A model generated the notes under the pieces. It worked only from the letters and a program-made list of their open reading frames with translations, was not told the origin of the DNA and did no database searches. The translations under genes and the position numbers were made by a program. Of a stretch of DNA of 64,000 bases, positions 42,821 through 51,216 are shown in pieces. Origin of the DNA: Paenarthrobacter aurescens TC1 (GTDB taxonomy: Bacteria; Actinomycetota; Actinomycetes; Actinomycetales; Micrococcaceae); the NCBI GenBank assembly GCA_000014925.1, contig CP000474.1, positions 3,348,001 to 3,412,000 on the forward strand, read 5' to 3'. Within the stretch, counting starts at the first letter, position 1; each line of letters opens with the position of its first letter.

Positions 42821-43701
42821 CGGCGCACCCCTCGTTCAACCACGGCGCACCCCTTCGCGCCATTCGCACCAGCGGCAACGGGTGCGAACAGCGGCAACGG
42901 GTGCGAACAGCGGCAACGGGTGCGACCAACACACAACACACGCCCCGCACCACCCCGCACCCGCACACGCCCGGCGCACCCCTCGTTCAACCACGGCGCA
43001 CCCCTTCGCGCCATTCGCACCAGCGGGAACGGGTGCAAACAGCGGCAACGGGTGCGACCAACACACAACACACGCCCCGCACCACCCCGCACCCGCACAC
43101 GCCCGGCGCACCCCTCGTTCACCCACGGCGCACCCCTTCGCGCCATTCGCACCAGCGGGAACGGGTGCAAACAGCGGCAACGGGTGCGACCAACACACAA
43201 CACACGCCCCGCGCCCGCACACGCCCGGCGACGCCCGGCGCACTACTCGTTCAACCACGGCGCACCCCGTCGCGCCATTCGCACCAGCGCGAACCGGTGC
43301 AAACAGCGGCAACGGGTGCGACCAACACACAACACACGCCCCGCGCCACCCCGCACCCGCACGAACCCCGGCGCACCCCTCGTTCAACCACGGCGCACCC
43401 CTTCGCGCCATTCGCACCAGCGGGAACGGGTGCAAACAGCGGCAACGGGTGCGACCAACACACAACACACGCCCCGCACCACCCCGCACCCGCACACGCC
43501 CGGCGCACCCCTCGTTCAACCACGGCGCACCCCTTCGCGCCATTCGCACCAGCGGGAACGGGTGCGACCAACACACCACACACGCCCCGCACCACCCCGC
43601 GCCCGCACACGCCCGGCGCACTACTCGTTCAACCACGGCGCACCCCTTCGCGCCATTCGCACCAGCGGCAACGGGTGCAAACAGCGGCAACGGGTGCGGG
43701 T
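42821..43701. repeat. 132-bp tandem array with nested 19-bp subrepeats
   Basis: Units begin (CGGCGCACCCCTCG or close) at about 42821, 42972, 43104, 43236, 43369, 43501 and 43614, so steps are 151, 132, 132, 133, 132 and 113. The size steps come from copies of AGCGGCAACGGGTGCGAAC (19 bases): three in unit 1, two in most, one in unit 6. Each unit has TTCGCACC facing GGTGCGAA or GGTGCAAA, a hairpin. The last unit is partial. Long open frames on both strands here are products of the repeat, and none has a family match. It fills the space between the convergent transporter operon and menD. Confidence 0.93.
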
Positions 43702-43714
43702 AGGCGGAGCGGGG

Positions 43715-45424
43715 CTAGCCGGCCGTAAGGACTTGGCCCACTGCGGCCGAGACGGCTTCCTTGATCCGGGCATGGAGTGCCCGCAAGCCCGAGCGGTCTA
43801 CGCGGACTTCCACAATGGTGCGTCCCTTCAGCGGCGACTTGAGGGCCGCGGCGAGTTCCGCCGTCGTGCTCACCGTCTGATGCCCGACGCCGTACGCCGC
43901 CGCGAGTGCCCCGATGCCCACTGAGTGCGGGGTACCAAAGAGGCGCTCGACGGCGGTGCCGTAGGCGCCTGAGTCCTCCACCGCACCGTGTTCGAGGAGG
44001 CTGAAGATGGCACCGCCGGAATCGTTGAGCACCACGATGCGGAGATCCGGCACGGGCTCGCCGTGGCCGAGGAGCAGTCCGCCGGCGTCATGGAGGAAAG
44101 TGACGTCGCCCAGAAGGACCGTGGTTTCGCGTCCGCTGCCCAAGGCGATTCCTGTGGCTGTGGCGATGGTGCCGTCAATACCGGCCAGGCCGCGGTTGGC
44201 GTACACGGTGGCGATGGGTTCGGGGTGGGGTTGGCCGGCGAGGTCGACGTCGCGGATCCCGTTGGAGGAACCGAGCACCAACTGCCCGCGGGAATGCTCC
44301 CAGACCGTGGCCCCAACGGACGGACCGTTGGCGAGGTCTTCCCCCGCGAGCACACCATCCAGGCCATGCTGGGCGGCAGCACCAGCGAGGAGCCAGGAAT
44401 CGAGCCATTCGGCGGAGCCACGGCCGGCGAAGTCGGCGAGCTCGGGAAGAGTTTCGATAGGGGTTTCGCGACGTCGGCCCTCTTCGTACCAAGCAACGGG
44501 GACGGGCTGGTAGATAGCAGACACAACAGACTCACGCGCCAGAAGGGAAGCCACCGGGCGGGAGAGAGTAGCGCGACCAAACAGGACCACACGTTCGATC
44601 GGCGTCGGGGAATCAGGACCGAAGTGTGCCAACAATACCCGGTAAGGCCCTACTGCGTTCCGCCCGAAGCGCGCGTTGGACGAAGGTTCGGCCAGCAGGG
44701 GCAGGCCATGGGCGCGGGCAAAGGCCTCGGCTACGGGACCGGCGTCATGGCCCGCGAGGACCACGGTGCGTCGCTCAGCGAGTTCGCCGGATGCTGCCGG
44801 AAGGTTCAGTGCTTGGGGACCGGCGTCATAGTGGAACACGCCGTGTCCCGCGGCGGCCGGAAGGGCGTCGCCGTCCGCCGGTACCAAGGGATCACGGAAG
44901 GCGAGATTCACTTGGACAGGGCCCGGAGGTGTATCTTCGAGGGCCCCGGTGGCAGCGTAGAGCGCGGTGGCAACAGCCTTCTGCGGGTGGTCACCGGCCG
45001 GGACGTCGACGGCGAATCTGACGTGATCGCCGAAAAGGTCCAGTTGGATGGTGGTCTGGTTCGCCCCGGTCCCGTGAAGTTCTTCCGGCCGGTCTGCGGA
45101 GATGACGACCACCGGGACAGCTGAATGGTTGGCCTCCATGACTGCCGGCAGAAGATTGCCCACCGCCGTGCCGGAGGTGGTCACCACGGCAACCGGCGCC
45201 TCAGTGGAGAGGGCAAGGCCCAGCGCGGTGAACCCTGCGTCGCGCTCATCGATGCGGACGTGGAGCCGGACGCGGCCCGCAGCTTCCGCTTCCGCCAAGG
45301 CGTAGGCCATGGGTGCTGAGCGCGAACCCGGCGCTACCACCACGTGCCGCACACCGCCGTCGAGCAGTGCTGTAACAGCGATCCGTGCGGCGCCGATGGA
45401 TGTCAGAGAGTCCTGGGAAGTCAC
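43715..45424 (-). CDS. menD: SEPHCHC synthase (menaquinone)
   Basis: The 569-residue thiamine-diphosphate enzyme joins isochorismate and 2-oxoglutarate. Motifs: VVVAPGSRSAPMAYALAEAE (29-48), VVTTSGTAVGNLLPAVMEAN, VVVISADRPEELHGTGANQT, and the C-terminal diphosphate domain ANRGLAGIDGTIATATGIAL, LLGDVTFLHDAGGLLLG, VLNDSGGAIFSLLEHG. Start is GTG 45424. A 32-bp tandem array occupies its upstream region. menF and menC are elsewhere in the window. Confidence 0.94.
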   Translation of the reverse strand: MTSQDSLTSIGAARIAVTALLDGGVRHVVVAPGSRSAPMAYALAEAEAAGRVRLHVRIDERDAGFTALGLALSTEAPVAVVTTSGTAVGNLLPAVMEANHSAVPVVVISADRPEELHGTGANQTTIQLDLFGDHVRFAVDVPAGDHPQKAVATALYAATGALEDTPPGPVQVNLAFRDPLVPADGDALPAAAGHGVFHYDAGPQALNLPAASGELAERRTVVLAGHDAGPVAEAFARAHGLPLLAEPSSNARFGRNAVGPYRVLLAHFGPDSPTPIERVVLFGRATLSRPVASLLARESVVSAIYQPVPVAWYEEGRRRETPIETLPELADFAGRGSAEWLDSWLLAGAAAQHGLDGVLAGEDLANGPSVGATVWEHSRGQLVLGSSNGIRDVDLAGQPHPEPIATVYANRGLAGIDGTIATATGIALGSGRETTVLLGDVTFLHDAGGLLLGHGEPVPDLRIVVLNDSGGAIFSLLEHGAVEDSGAYGTAVERLFGTPHSVGIGALAAAYGVGHQTVSTTAELAAALKSPLKGRTIVEVRVDRSGLRALHARIKEAVSAAVGQVLTAG

Positions 45425-45455
45425 CGTTCCAGTCTATTGGCGCCGCCCGGCCCCT

Positions 45456-45655
45456 CATCCCTCTCTCACATCCCTAGCCCTTCCGGCCATCCCTCTCTCA
45501 CATCCCTAGCCCTTCCGGCCATCCCTCTCTCACATCCCTAGCCCTTCCGGCCATCCCTCTCTCACATCCCTAGCCCTTCCGGCCATCCCTCTCTCACATC
45601 CCTAGCCCTTCCGGCCATCCCTCTCTCACATCCCTAGCCCTTCCGGCCAACGGTC
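45456..45655. repeat. 32-bp tandem array upstream of menD
   Basis: Six head-to-tail copies of a 32-base unit start at 45456, 45488, 45520, 45552, 45584 and 45616; a degenerate seventh follows. Each contains CTCTCTCACATCCC, whose complement GGGATGTGAGAGAG is the core of the array at 48.8 kb, in the opposite orientation. The copies are almost identical throughout, so this is not a CRISPR array. Confidence 0.93.
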
Positions 45656-45671
45656 TCTCACCCCGGTGCCG

Positions 45672-46136
45672 TTAGGGTTCCTTCACGTCCAGAACTACCT
45701 CGTTGTGGCGGAGGAACCAAGGCTTGAAGGGAGGGTCGAAACGCGCGAACTTGGGCGAACCGATGGGTGTCAGATCAGCCAGCTGAAGGGCCTCCGTCAG
45801 CGCTACAGTATGGCGTTGAAAGGCCGCGGCTGATCCGTTGCCTGTGAATCGGGCTACAGCAGATAACGCCCCAGGCACCTCACGGATTTTGACCCTGGAC
45901 TCGTCAGGTACAGGAGCAGTCTCTACTGTCAGTCCGGCTGGCAGGACAAAGGCAACGACGTAGTCCTGATCGGCCCCCGGAATGGGGCCGCTCTGTAGGA
46001 CCGGTGCCGTCATGACCAGTTCCTCCGACGTTCCACTCTCCTGAATGACCGGCGCAGTCATGGACAGCTTCTGTCTACTGGTGTTGCTGCCGCTGATGTA
46101 GTTGAAAAGATAACGGAAGGCCTCGTTCCCGGCACG
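45672..46136 (-). pseudogene. SOUL heme-binding protein, 3' part (IS-disrupted)
   Basis: Reading minus from 46136 gives RAGNEAFRYLFNYISGSNTS, then SMTAPVIQ and on to the stop: 154 residues of a SOUL/HBP heme-binding family protein. The first 36 codons lie at 47398-47505 beyond an IS element, and joining the parts across the 4-base target duplication restores one frame of 190 residues. An internal ATG at 46061 leaves a 129-residue frame that is not the full protein. Confidence 0.88.
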
Positions 46137-46140
46137 ATCA
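46137..46140. repeat. Target duplication of IS copy A, left
   Basis: ATCA here and at 47398-47401 flank the 1257-bp element (TGAT on the minus strand). Confidence 0.85.
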
Positions 46141-46169
46141 TGATTGGGCCCCCTTTAGCAGTCCAGCGG

Positions 46170-47189
46170 CTATGCGATAGCTGATTGGTGGTCTGCGGTC
46201 CACTGATTCCAGTAGTTGGATGGTGTCATTCCATCCAGGGATCCGTGGGGCCGTTCATGATTGTAGATGTCTTTCCATTCGTCGGCCAAGTACTTTGCTT
46301 CGGCCATGGTGTCGATGATTTCTCCGGAGAGTTGTTCCCTTCTGAATTGGGCGTTGAATGATTCGATGAACCCGTTCTGCCAGGGCGATCCCGGGTCGAT
46401 GAACGCGGTCTTCACACCGGCTGTGCTGCACCATTCGATCAGTGCGGCGGCGGTGAATTCCGGTCCGTTGTCGCAGCGCACGTACGCCGGTTCGATACCG
46501 GTTTCGGCGATGATGTTCTCCAGCACGGCGACCACGTCGGAAGCCTTGAACGAGCGCCGCGGCACGATCGCCAGCGCCGTGCGGGTGCATTCGTCGATGA
46601 CGTTGAAGAAGCGGATGTGGCGCCCGCAGGAGGTGACGTCGGACTGGAAGTCGAAGCTGATCACGTGCATCGGGTATTCGGCTTTCAGGCGCTTCTGTTC
46701 CCCGGCGTCCGGGCCGGTCCGGCGCTTCTTCTTCGGCTTGGGTTTACAAACCAGTCCCTCGTCGCGCCAGAGCCGGCGTACCCGCTTCTTGTTCAGCGCC
46801 ACGTCCTGCCACTGCGGCTGGGCACGCAGGTGCCAGCGGGCCTTCTTCCAGCCCCACGCCGGGTGTTTCTGCGCGACTGCCCGCAGGTCAGCGCGCAGCC
46901 GTGTTTCCTCGAAACTCATTTCGGGTTTCTTCTTGCGCAGGGCGGAGCGGTTCTGCCCCAGCACTTTGCAGGCAAAGCGTTCCGACGCCCCGAACTTCTC
47001 CATCGCCATGCGCACGGCACGGCGGCGTGGTTCGGGGCTCAGAATTTTCCCTTGGCCACCTCGTTCAGGATGTCGATGGCTAGCTCTTTCTCGGCCAGCA
47101 GCCGCTTGAGCCTCGCGTTCTCCTTCTCGAGCTCCTTGGTCCGTTTCGTCGCCTCGGCGTTCTTCTCGGACCCGTACTGGTTCAGCCAC
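46170..47189 (-). CDS. IS3-family transposase OrfB, copy A
   Basis: The DDE integrase part is made by -1 frameshift from OrfA, so codons before about 47051 belong to overlap and are not used alone. Catalytic residues: D in SFDFQSD, D in RCDNGPEFT and E in NGFIESFN. HARE-like HTH is absent; the N-terminal part has the conserved HPAWGWKKARWHLR. Sequence equals that of copy B. Confidence 0.9.
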   Translation of the reverse strand: MAEPVRVREERRGDETDQGAREGEREAQAAAGRERASHRHPERGGQGKILSPEPRRRAVRMAMEKFGASERFACKVLGQNRSALRKKKPEMSFEETRLRADLRAVAQKHPAWGWKKARWHLRAQPQWQDVALNKKRVRRLWRDEGLVCKPKPKKKRRTGPDAGEQKRLKAEYPMHVISFDFQSDVTSCGRHIRFFNVIDECTRTALAIVPRRSFKASDVVAVLENIIAETGIEPAYVRCDNGPEFTAAALIEWCSTAGVKTAFIDPGSPWQNGFIESFNAQFRREQLSGEIIDTMAEAKYLADEWKDIYNHERPHGSLDGMTPSNYWNQWTADHQSAIA

Positions 47190-47344
47190 CGGTACCAGGT
47201 CGCCTCGGTGACCTGCAGTTCCTTGACGACCTCGATGAGGGGCCGTCCTTCATTGAGCATTTTCTGGCCCTGCCGGACCTTCGCGATGACCTGCTCGGGG
47301 GTATGCCTACGTGCCATAACTAGTGAATTTCCTCCTGCGTCCAT
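47039..47344 (-). CDS. IS3-family transposase OrfA, copy A
   Basis: The 101-residue protein has a helix-turn-helix (TPEQVIAKVRQGQKML, then VVKELQVTEATWYRWLNQY) and a C-terminal leucine-zipper-like coiled coil (ELEKENARLKRLLAEKELAI). The slip site GGGAAAA is at 47045-47051 on the complement, two codons before the stop. Confidence 0.92.
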   Translation of the reverse strand: MDAGGNSLVMARRHTPEQVIAKVRQGQKMLNEGRPLIEVVKELQVTEATWYRWLNQYGSEKNAEATKRTKELEKENARLKRLLAEKELAIDILNEVAKGKF

Positions 47345-47397
47345 TCTCGGACACGAAACTCACATAGTCACCGGACTCCTACACGGGGACCCAACCA

Positions 47398-47505
47398 ATC
47401 AAACGCGGCGTGGACTTGCACCTCCGCGAGTACATGCGCGGGATAACGGCGCAGCTCGAAGTGTGGATACTGCTGGACCAGATCGTACGGCTGCTGTTCA
47501 GTCAT
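47398..47505 (-). pseudogene. SOUL heme-binding protein, 5' part
   Basis: The 36 codons MTEQQPYDLVQQYPHFELRR to VHAAFD are the N-terminus of the SOUL gene, stranded between the two IS copies. The ATG is at 47505. The match to SOUL family N-termini (VxxYPxFELRRYPxHVLAEV) is good. Copy B lies 13 bases upstream of this ATG, so promoter and ribosome site are also separated. Confidence 0.87.
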
Positions 47506-47514
47506 GGTCCAACC

Positions 47515-47518
47515 GACC
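47515..47518. repeat. Target duplication of IS copy B, left
   Basis: GACC here and at 48776-48779 flank copy B. It differs from the ATCA of copy A, so the two elements inserted separately. Confidence 0.82.
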
Positions 47519-47571
47519 TGGTTGGGTCCCCGTGTAGGAGTCCGGTGACTATGTGAGTTTCGTGTCCGAGA

Positions 47572-47877
47572 ATGGACGCAGGAGGAAATTCACTAGTTAT
47601 GGCACGTAGGCATACCCCCGAGCAGGTCATCGCGAAGGTCCGGCAGGGCCAGAAAATGCTCAATGAAGGACGGCCCCTCATCGAGGTCGTCAAGGAACTG
47701 CAGGTCACCGAGGCGACCTGGTACCGGTGGCTGAACCAGTACGGGTCCGAGAAGAACGCCGAGGCGACGAAACGGACCAAGGAGCTCGAGAAGGAGAACG
47801 CGAGGCTCAAGCGGCTGCTGGCCGAGAAAGAGCTAGCCATCGACATCCTGAACGAGGTGGCCAAGGGAAAATTCTGA
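47572..47877 (+). CDS. IS3-family transposase OrfA, copy B
   Basis: Same 101-residue product as in copy A. The slip site GGGAAAA at 47865-47871 precedes TTC TGA, and a -1 shift there enters OrfB in the frame GGG AAA ATT CTG. Confidence 0.92.
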   Translation: MDAGGNSLVMARRHTPEQVIAKVRQGQKMLNEGRPLIEVVKELQVTEATWYRWLNQYGSEKNAEATKRTKELEKENARLKRLLAEKELAIDILNEVAKGKF

Positions 47878-48746
47878 GCCCCGAACCACGCCGCCGTGCC
47901 GTGCGCATGGCGATGGAGAAGTTCGGGGCGTCGGAACGCTTTGCCTGCAAAGTGCTGGGGCAGAACCGCTCCGCCCTGCGCAAGAAGAAACCCGAAATGA
48001 GTTTCGAGGAAACACGGCTGCGCGCTGACCTGCGGGCAGTCGCGCAGAAACACCCGGCGTGGGGCTGGAAGAAGGCCCGCTGGCACCTGCGTGCCCAGCC
48101 GCAGTGGCAGGACGTGGCGCTGAACAAGAAGCGGGTACGCCGGCTCTGGCGCGACGAGGGACTGGTTTGTAAACCCAAGCCGAAGAAGAAGCGCCGGACC
48201 GGCCCGGACGCCGGGGAACAGAAGCGCCTGAAAGCCGAATACCCGATGCACGTGATCAGCTTCGACTTCCAGTCCGACGTCACCTCCTGCGGGCGCCACA
48301 TCCGCTTCTTCAACGTCATCGACGAATGCACCCGCACGGCGCTGGCGATCGTGCCGCGGCGCTCGTTCAAGGCTTCCGACGTGGTCGCCGTGCTGGAGAA
48401 CATCATCGCCGAAACCGGTATCGAACCGGCGTACGTGCGCTGCGACAACGGACCGGAATTCACCGCCGCCGCACTGATCGAATGGTGCAGCACAGCCGGT
48501 GTGAAGACCGCGTTCATCGACCCGGGATCGCCCTGGCAGAACGGGTTCATCGAATCATTCAACGCCCAATTCAGAAGGGAACAACTCTCCGGAGAAATCA
48601 TCGACACCATGGCCGAAGCAAAGTACTTGGCCGACGAATGGAAAGACATCTACAATCATGAACGGCCCCACGGATCCCTGGATGGAATGACACCATCCAA
48701 CTACTGGAATCAGTGGACCGCAGACCACCAATCAGCTATCGCATAG
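47727..48746 (+). CDS. IS3-family transposase OrfB, copy B
   Basis: Frame -1 to orfA, 339 residues as an open frame, of which the part after about 47865 encodes the DDE catalytic domain. Normally synthesised as an OrfAB fusion by ribosomal frameshifting. Its sequence equals copy A's. Confidence 0.9.
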   Translation: MAEPVRVREERRGDETDQGAREGEREAQAAAGRERASHRHPERGGQGKILSPEPRRRAVRMAMEKFGASERFACKVLGQNRSALRKKKPEMSFEETRLRADLRAVAQKHPAWGWKKARWHLRAQPQWQDVALNKKRVRRLWRDEGLVCKPKPKKKRRTGPDAGEQKRLKAEYPMHVISFDFQSDVTSCGRHIRFFNVIDECTRTALAIVPRRSFKASDVVAVLENIIAETGIEPAYVRCDNGPEFTAAALIEWCSTAGVKTAFIDPGSPWQNGFIESFNAQFRREQLSGEIIDTMAEAKYLADEWKDIYNHERPHGSLDGMTPSNYWNQWTADHQSAIA

Positions 48747-48813
48747 CCGCTGGACTGCTAAAGGGGGCCCAATCAGACCCTACGCCGCCAAGGCGCAGGC
48801 CACCATAGAACCC

Positions 48814-48960
48814 GATGTGAGAGAGGGTCACGCCACAAGCACGTGGGATGTGAGAGAGCGTCACGCCACAAGCACGTGGGATGTGAGAGAGCGTCACGCC
48901 ACAAGCACGTGGGATGTGAGAGAGCGTCACGCCATAAGCACGTGGGATGTGAGAGAGGGT
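48814..48960. repeat. 33-bp tandem array behind phoX
   Basis: Units start at 48814, 48847, 48880, 48913 and 48946; four are full length and the fifth is partial. Each begins with (G)GATGTGAGAGAG and continues with CGTCACGCCACAAGCACGTG. The core equals that of the array at 45.5 kb, where it is inverted. Confidence 0.92.
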
Positions 48961-48971
48961 CGGCAAGACGA

Positions 48972-49010
48972 AATGCTCTCCCTCCCGGGGAGCCCGGGTG
49001 GGAGAGCATT
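48972..49010 (-). terminator. Terminator after phoX
   Basis: AATGCTCTCCC and GGGAGAGCATT form an 11-bp perfect stem around a self-complementary CCCGGG-rich loop, 24 bases beyond the phoX stop on the minus strand. Confidence 0.8.
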
Positions 49011-49034
49011 CGTCAGAAACGGGAGGGCCAGGCG

Positions 49035-51122
49035 TTACTTCCGGAAGACCTGGACCACCGAGGGGCGAGGTGCCCGTGCGGCACCGGCAGCGGGGGTGGC
49101 GCCAGCCGGGACGTAGTCCGGGAAGAAGGAGTTCTGCGCGGCGAAGGAGCCGTCCTCACCAGGGTGCTGGACTGATACGAACACAGTGCGCTCTTCGTCG
49201 TGAATGATCGGGCCACAGGTCTCGGCGTCGCGCGGGACAGCAAGGAACTGCTCCACCTTGCCGCGCTCGGGACCTTCGAGGGTGACCTTGAACAGGCCGT
49301 CCGCGTAGCCAATGGTGCCGGGGGCGCCGTCCGTGGAGATCCAGAGATTGCCGACGGAGTCGAAGGCCACGTTGTCCGGGCAGGAGATGGGCGAGACCTT
49401 GTCGGCCGGGAATCCGGAGAAGTACGCGGAGGTGTTCTTGCTGGGGTCGCCGGCTACCAACAGGAGGTTCCAGTTGAACTTGGTGCCCGTCTGCTCGCGT
49501 CCTTCAGTGATCTCCACAACGTGACCGTCACGGTTGAGCGTGCGGGGGTTGACCTCCGTGGCGCCTTCCTTGCCCGGCTTGCCGCGGTCCGTGTTGTTGG
49601 TGCAGGCGACATAGACCTTGCCCGTACGCGGGTTGGGCTCAACGTCTTCGCAACGGTCCATCTTGGTGGGGCCAACCTTATCGGCAGCCAAACGGGTGTA
49701 AACAAGGACCTCGGGAACGGTCATGCCCGGCACAGCGGAGGTGCCGTTGACCACCAGGGGCAGCCATTCACCGGTGCCGTCGAATGCACCGTCTGCGGGG
49801 AGCTTGCCCGTGCCGTCAATGTCCGCAGGCGAGTCCCCTGTGAACTTCGCAACATACAGGTCACCCTCGGAGAGGAGGTTCATGTTGTTCTTGCGGGCTT
49901 CCTTGGAGTCGCCGGCCTGGTACTTGCCCTTGGAAACGAACTTGTAGAGGTAATCGAAGCGCTCGTCGTCACCCATGTACGCCACTACACGTCCGGAGGG
50001 AGAGACGATGACGTTGGCGCCCTCGTGCTTGAAGCGTCCCATGGCGGAGTGCTTCTTGGGGGTGGAGGTGGGATCGAACGGGTCTACTTCCACGATCCAG
50101 CCGAAGCGGTTGGTTTCGTTGGCGTAGCCGGAGTTGCGGGTGTCGAAGCGCGGCTCGTCAAGTTCCCACTGACGGGTGGTTGCCTTCGAGGTGATTCCGT
50201 AGCGCTTGTCTCCGTCGCTGGTGCCAGGGGCTGCGAAGTAGCCGTTGAAGTTCTCTTCTCCGGAGAGGATGGTTCCCCATGGGGTGGTTCCGCCTGCGCA
50301 GTTGCCCAGCGTGCCCTTGATCCAGCGGCCGGCGGGGTCGTCGATGGTCTTGACCAGGTTGGTGCCTGCTGCGGGTCCGGTGAGCTCGTAGACAGTGTCG
50401 GTGAGGAAGCGACGGTTCAGGGGTGCGCCCTGAACGTAGCTCCACGGCTTGTTCTTGTTCTTGCGCTCGAGTTCCACCACGGCGAGGCCATGCCCGGCAC
50501 GGCCGATGGCGCGTGCCTCTGCGGGGTCGAAGCCCTCGGGCAGCATGATGTTCTCGTTGGTGTACTCGTGGTTGGTGAACAGGACGGCACGGCGATCCTT
50601 AGAGCCCGGGATAGGCAGGATGTCCGTGTAGTCGTTGTTGTAACCGAACTGGCGGGCCTGTGCTGCAGCAGTCTGCGCGTTCAGGTCGAAAGCCGGGGAG
50701 TCGGCAAAGAGGGGGTCGCCCCAGCGAATGATCGGCTTCCAGTCGAACCCCTCCGGAACAGTGAAGGCATCCACTGCTGCGTCTACCGGCTTGATGGCGG
50801 TGAACTTGAGCTTGGACTTGTCGAAGCCCTTCTTTGCAGCGTCAGAGAGTCCGTTGCCCGAGTCAGCCACGGCGGCGTCGCCACCAGTCACGGCACCACC
50901 GAGTACGACGGCGAGCGCACCTGCGGCACCGAGCCCCAGGGCGGCGCGGCGGGACATGGCCGTTGAAGCGATGTCGCGGAAGTAGCCGTTGGCGCTGGTG
51001 TTGCAGACATCGCCCGAGCAGGCGTTGTCGCACTTCAAAGCACAGGTAACGGCGCTGCGCTTGCCTTTGGTGTGGCCGAGCATGGGGAGCAGCGGAAACG
51101 TGCGTCCGGTGGTTTCAGACAT
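49035..51122 (-). CDS. PhoX-family alkaline phosphatase (DUF839)
   Basis: The 695-residue protein has a long N-terminal region with Cys residues (residues 25-40) before a Tat signal (MSRRAALGLG, RR at 58-59). PhoX motifs follow: FTNHEYTNENIMLPEG, GTLGNCAGGTTPWGTILSGE, HEGANVIVSPSGRVVAYMGD and CPDNVAFDSVGNLWISTDG. PhoX enzymes are Ca/Fe-dependent phosphomonoesterases exported folded. GGAAGG precedes the ATG. A candidate PHO box at 51195-51216 in the -35 area fits induction by phosphate starvation. Confidence 0.9.
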   Translation of the reverse strand: MSETTGRTFPLLPMLGHTKGKRSAVTCALKCDNACSGDVCNTSANGYFRDIASTAMSRRAALGLGAAGALAVVLGGAVTGGDAAVADSGNGLSDAAKKGFDKSKLKFTAIKPVDAAVDAFTVPEGFDWKPIIRWGDPLFADSPAFDLNAQTAAAQARQFGYNNDYTDILPIPGSKDRRAVLFTNHEYTNENIMLPEGFDPAEARAIGRAGHGLAVVELERKNKNKPWSYVQGAPLNRRFLTDTVYELTGPAAGTNLVKTIDDPAGRWIKGTLGNCAGGTTPWGTILSGEENFNGYFAAPGTSDGDKRYGITSKATTRQWELDEPRFDTRNSGYANETNRFGWIVEVDPFDPTSTPKKHSAMGRFKHEGANVIVSPSGRVVAYMGDDERFDYLYKFVSKGKYQAGDSKEARKNNMNLLSEGDLYVAKFTGDSPADIDGTGKLPADGAFDGTGEWLPLVVNGTSAVPGMTVPEVLVYTRLAADKVGPTKMDRCEDVEPNPRTGKVYVACTNNTDRGKPGKEGATEVNPRTLNRDGHVVEITEGREQTGTKFNWNLLLVAGDPSKNTSAYFSGFPADKVSPISCPDNVAFDSVGNLWISTDGAPGTIGYADGLFKVTLEGPERGKVEQFLAVPRDAETCGPIIHDEERTVFVSVQHPGEDGSFAAQNSFFPDYVPAGATPAAGAARAPRPSVVQVFRK

Positions 51123-51194
51123 GGGGGAAGACCTTCCAGAGGATGTACGGGGTTCCCGCTGAGCCTTTCAGCGGAAACCAAATCTGAGAGGTCT

Positions 51195-51216
51195 CTCTGG
51201 TTAAGACCCGGTGAAC
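51195..51216 (-). promoter_or_regulatory. PHO box upstream of phoX
   Basis: On the minus strand GTTCACCGGGT is followed directly by CTTAACCAGAG: two 11-base direct repeats close to the known actinobacterial PHO box (GTTCACC, 4-base spacer, GTTAACC-type). It lies about 75-95 bases before the phoX ATG and overlaps the last codons of menC. Confidence 0.65.

Larger units (their letters stand above)
46141..47397 (-). mobile_element. IS3-family element (IS407-like group), copy A
   Basis: The 1257-bp element has imperfect terminal repeats (TGGTTGGGTCCCCGTGTAGG and TGATTGGGCCCCCTTTAGC, inward from each end). It makes a 4-base target duplication, as IS407-group elements do. It carries orfA and a -1 frameshifted orfB and looks identical to copy B at 47519-48775 but inverted. 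It splits the SOUL gene between codons 36 and 37. Confidence 0.93.
47519..48775 (+). mobile_element. IS3-family element (IS407-like group), copy B
   Basis: This is the plus-strand copy, also 1257 bp, with the same ends as copy A. It inserted just upstream of the SOUL start codon. Both copies are intact, which suggests recent activity. Confidence 0.93.

Noticed and set aside
42742..43924. Overlapping open frames of 300-380 codons in the tandem array
   Set aside because: Several frames on both strands are open at once because the GC-rich unit lacks stops. Products are low-complexity repeats of AHPFAPFAP type with no ribosome site logic.
46141..48775. Composite transposon with passenger gene
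   Set aside because: The two IS copies have different target duplications and the DNA between them is the native 5' end of the SOUL gene, so they inserted separately.
45456..48960. CRISPR arrays
   Set aside because: Whole units, including the supposed spacers, are nearly identical and no cas gene is in the window. They are plain tandem repeats.
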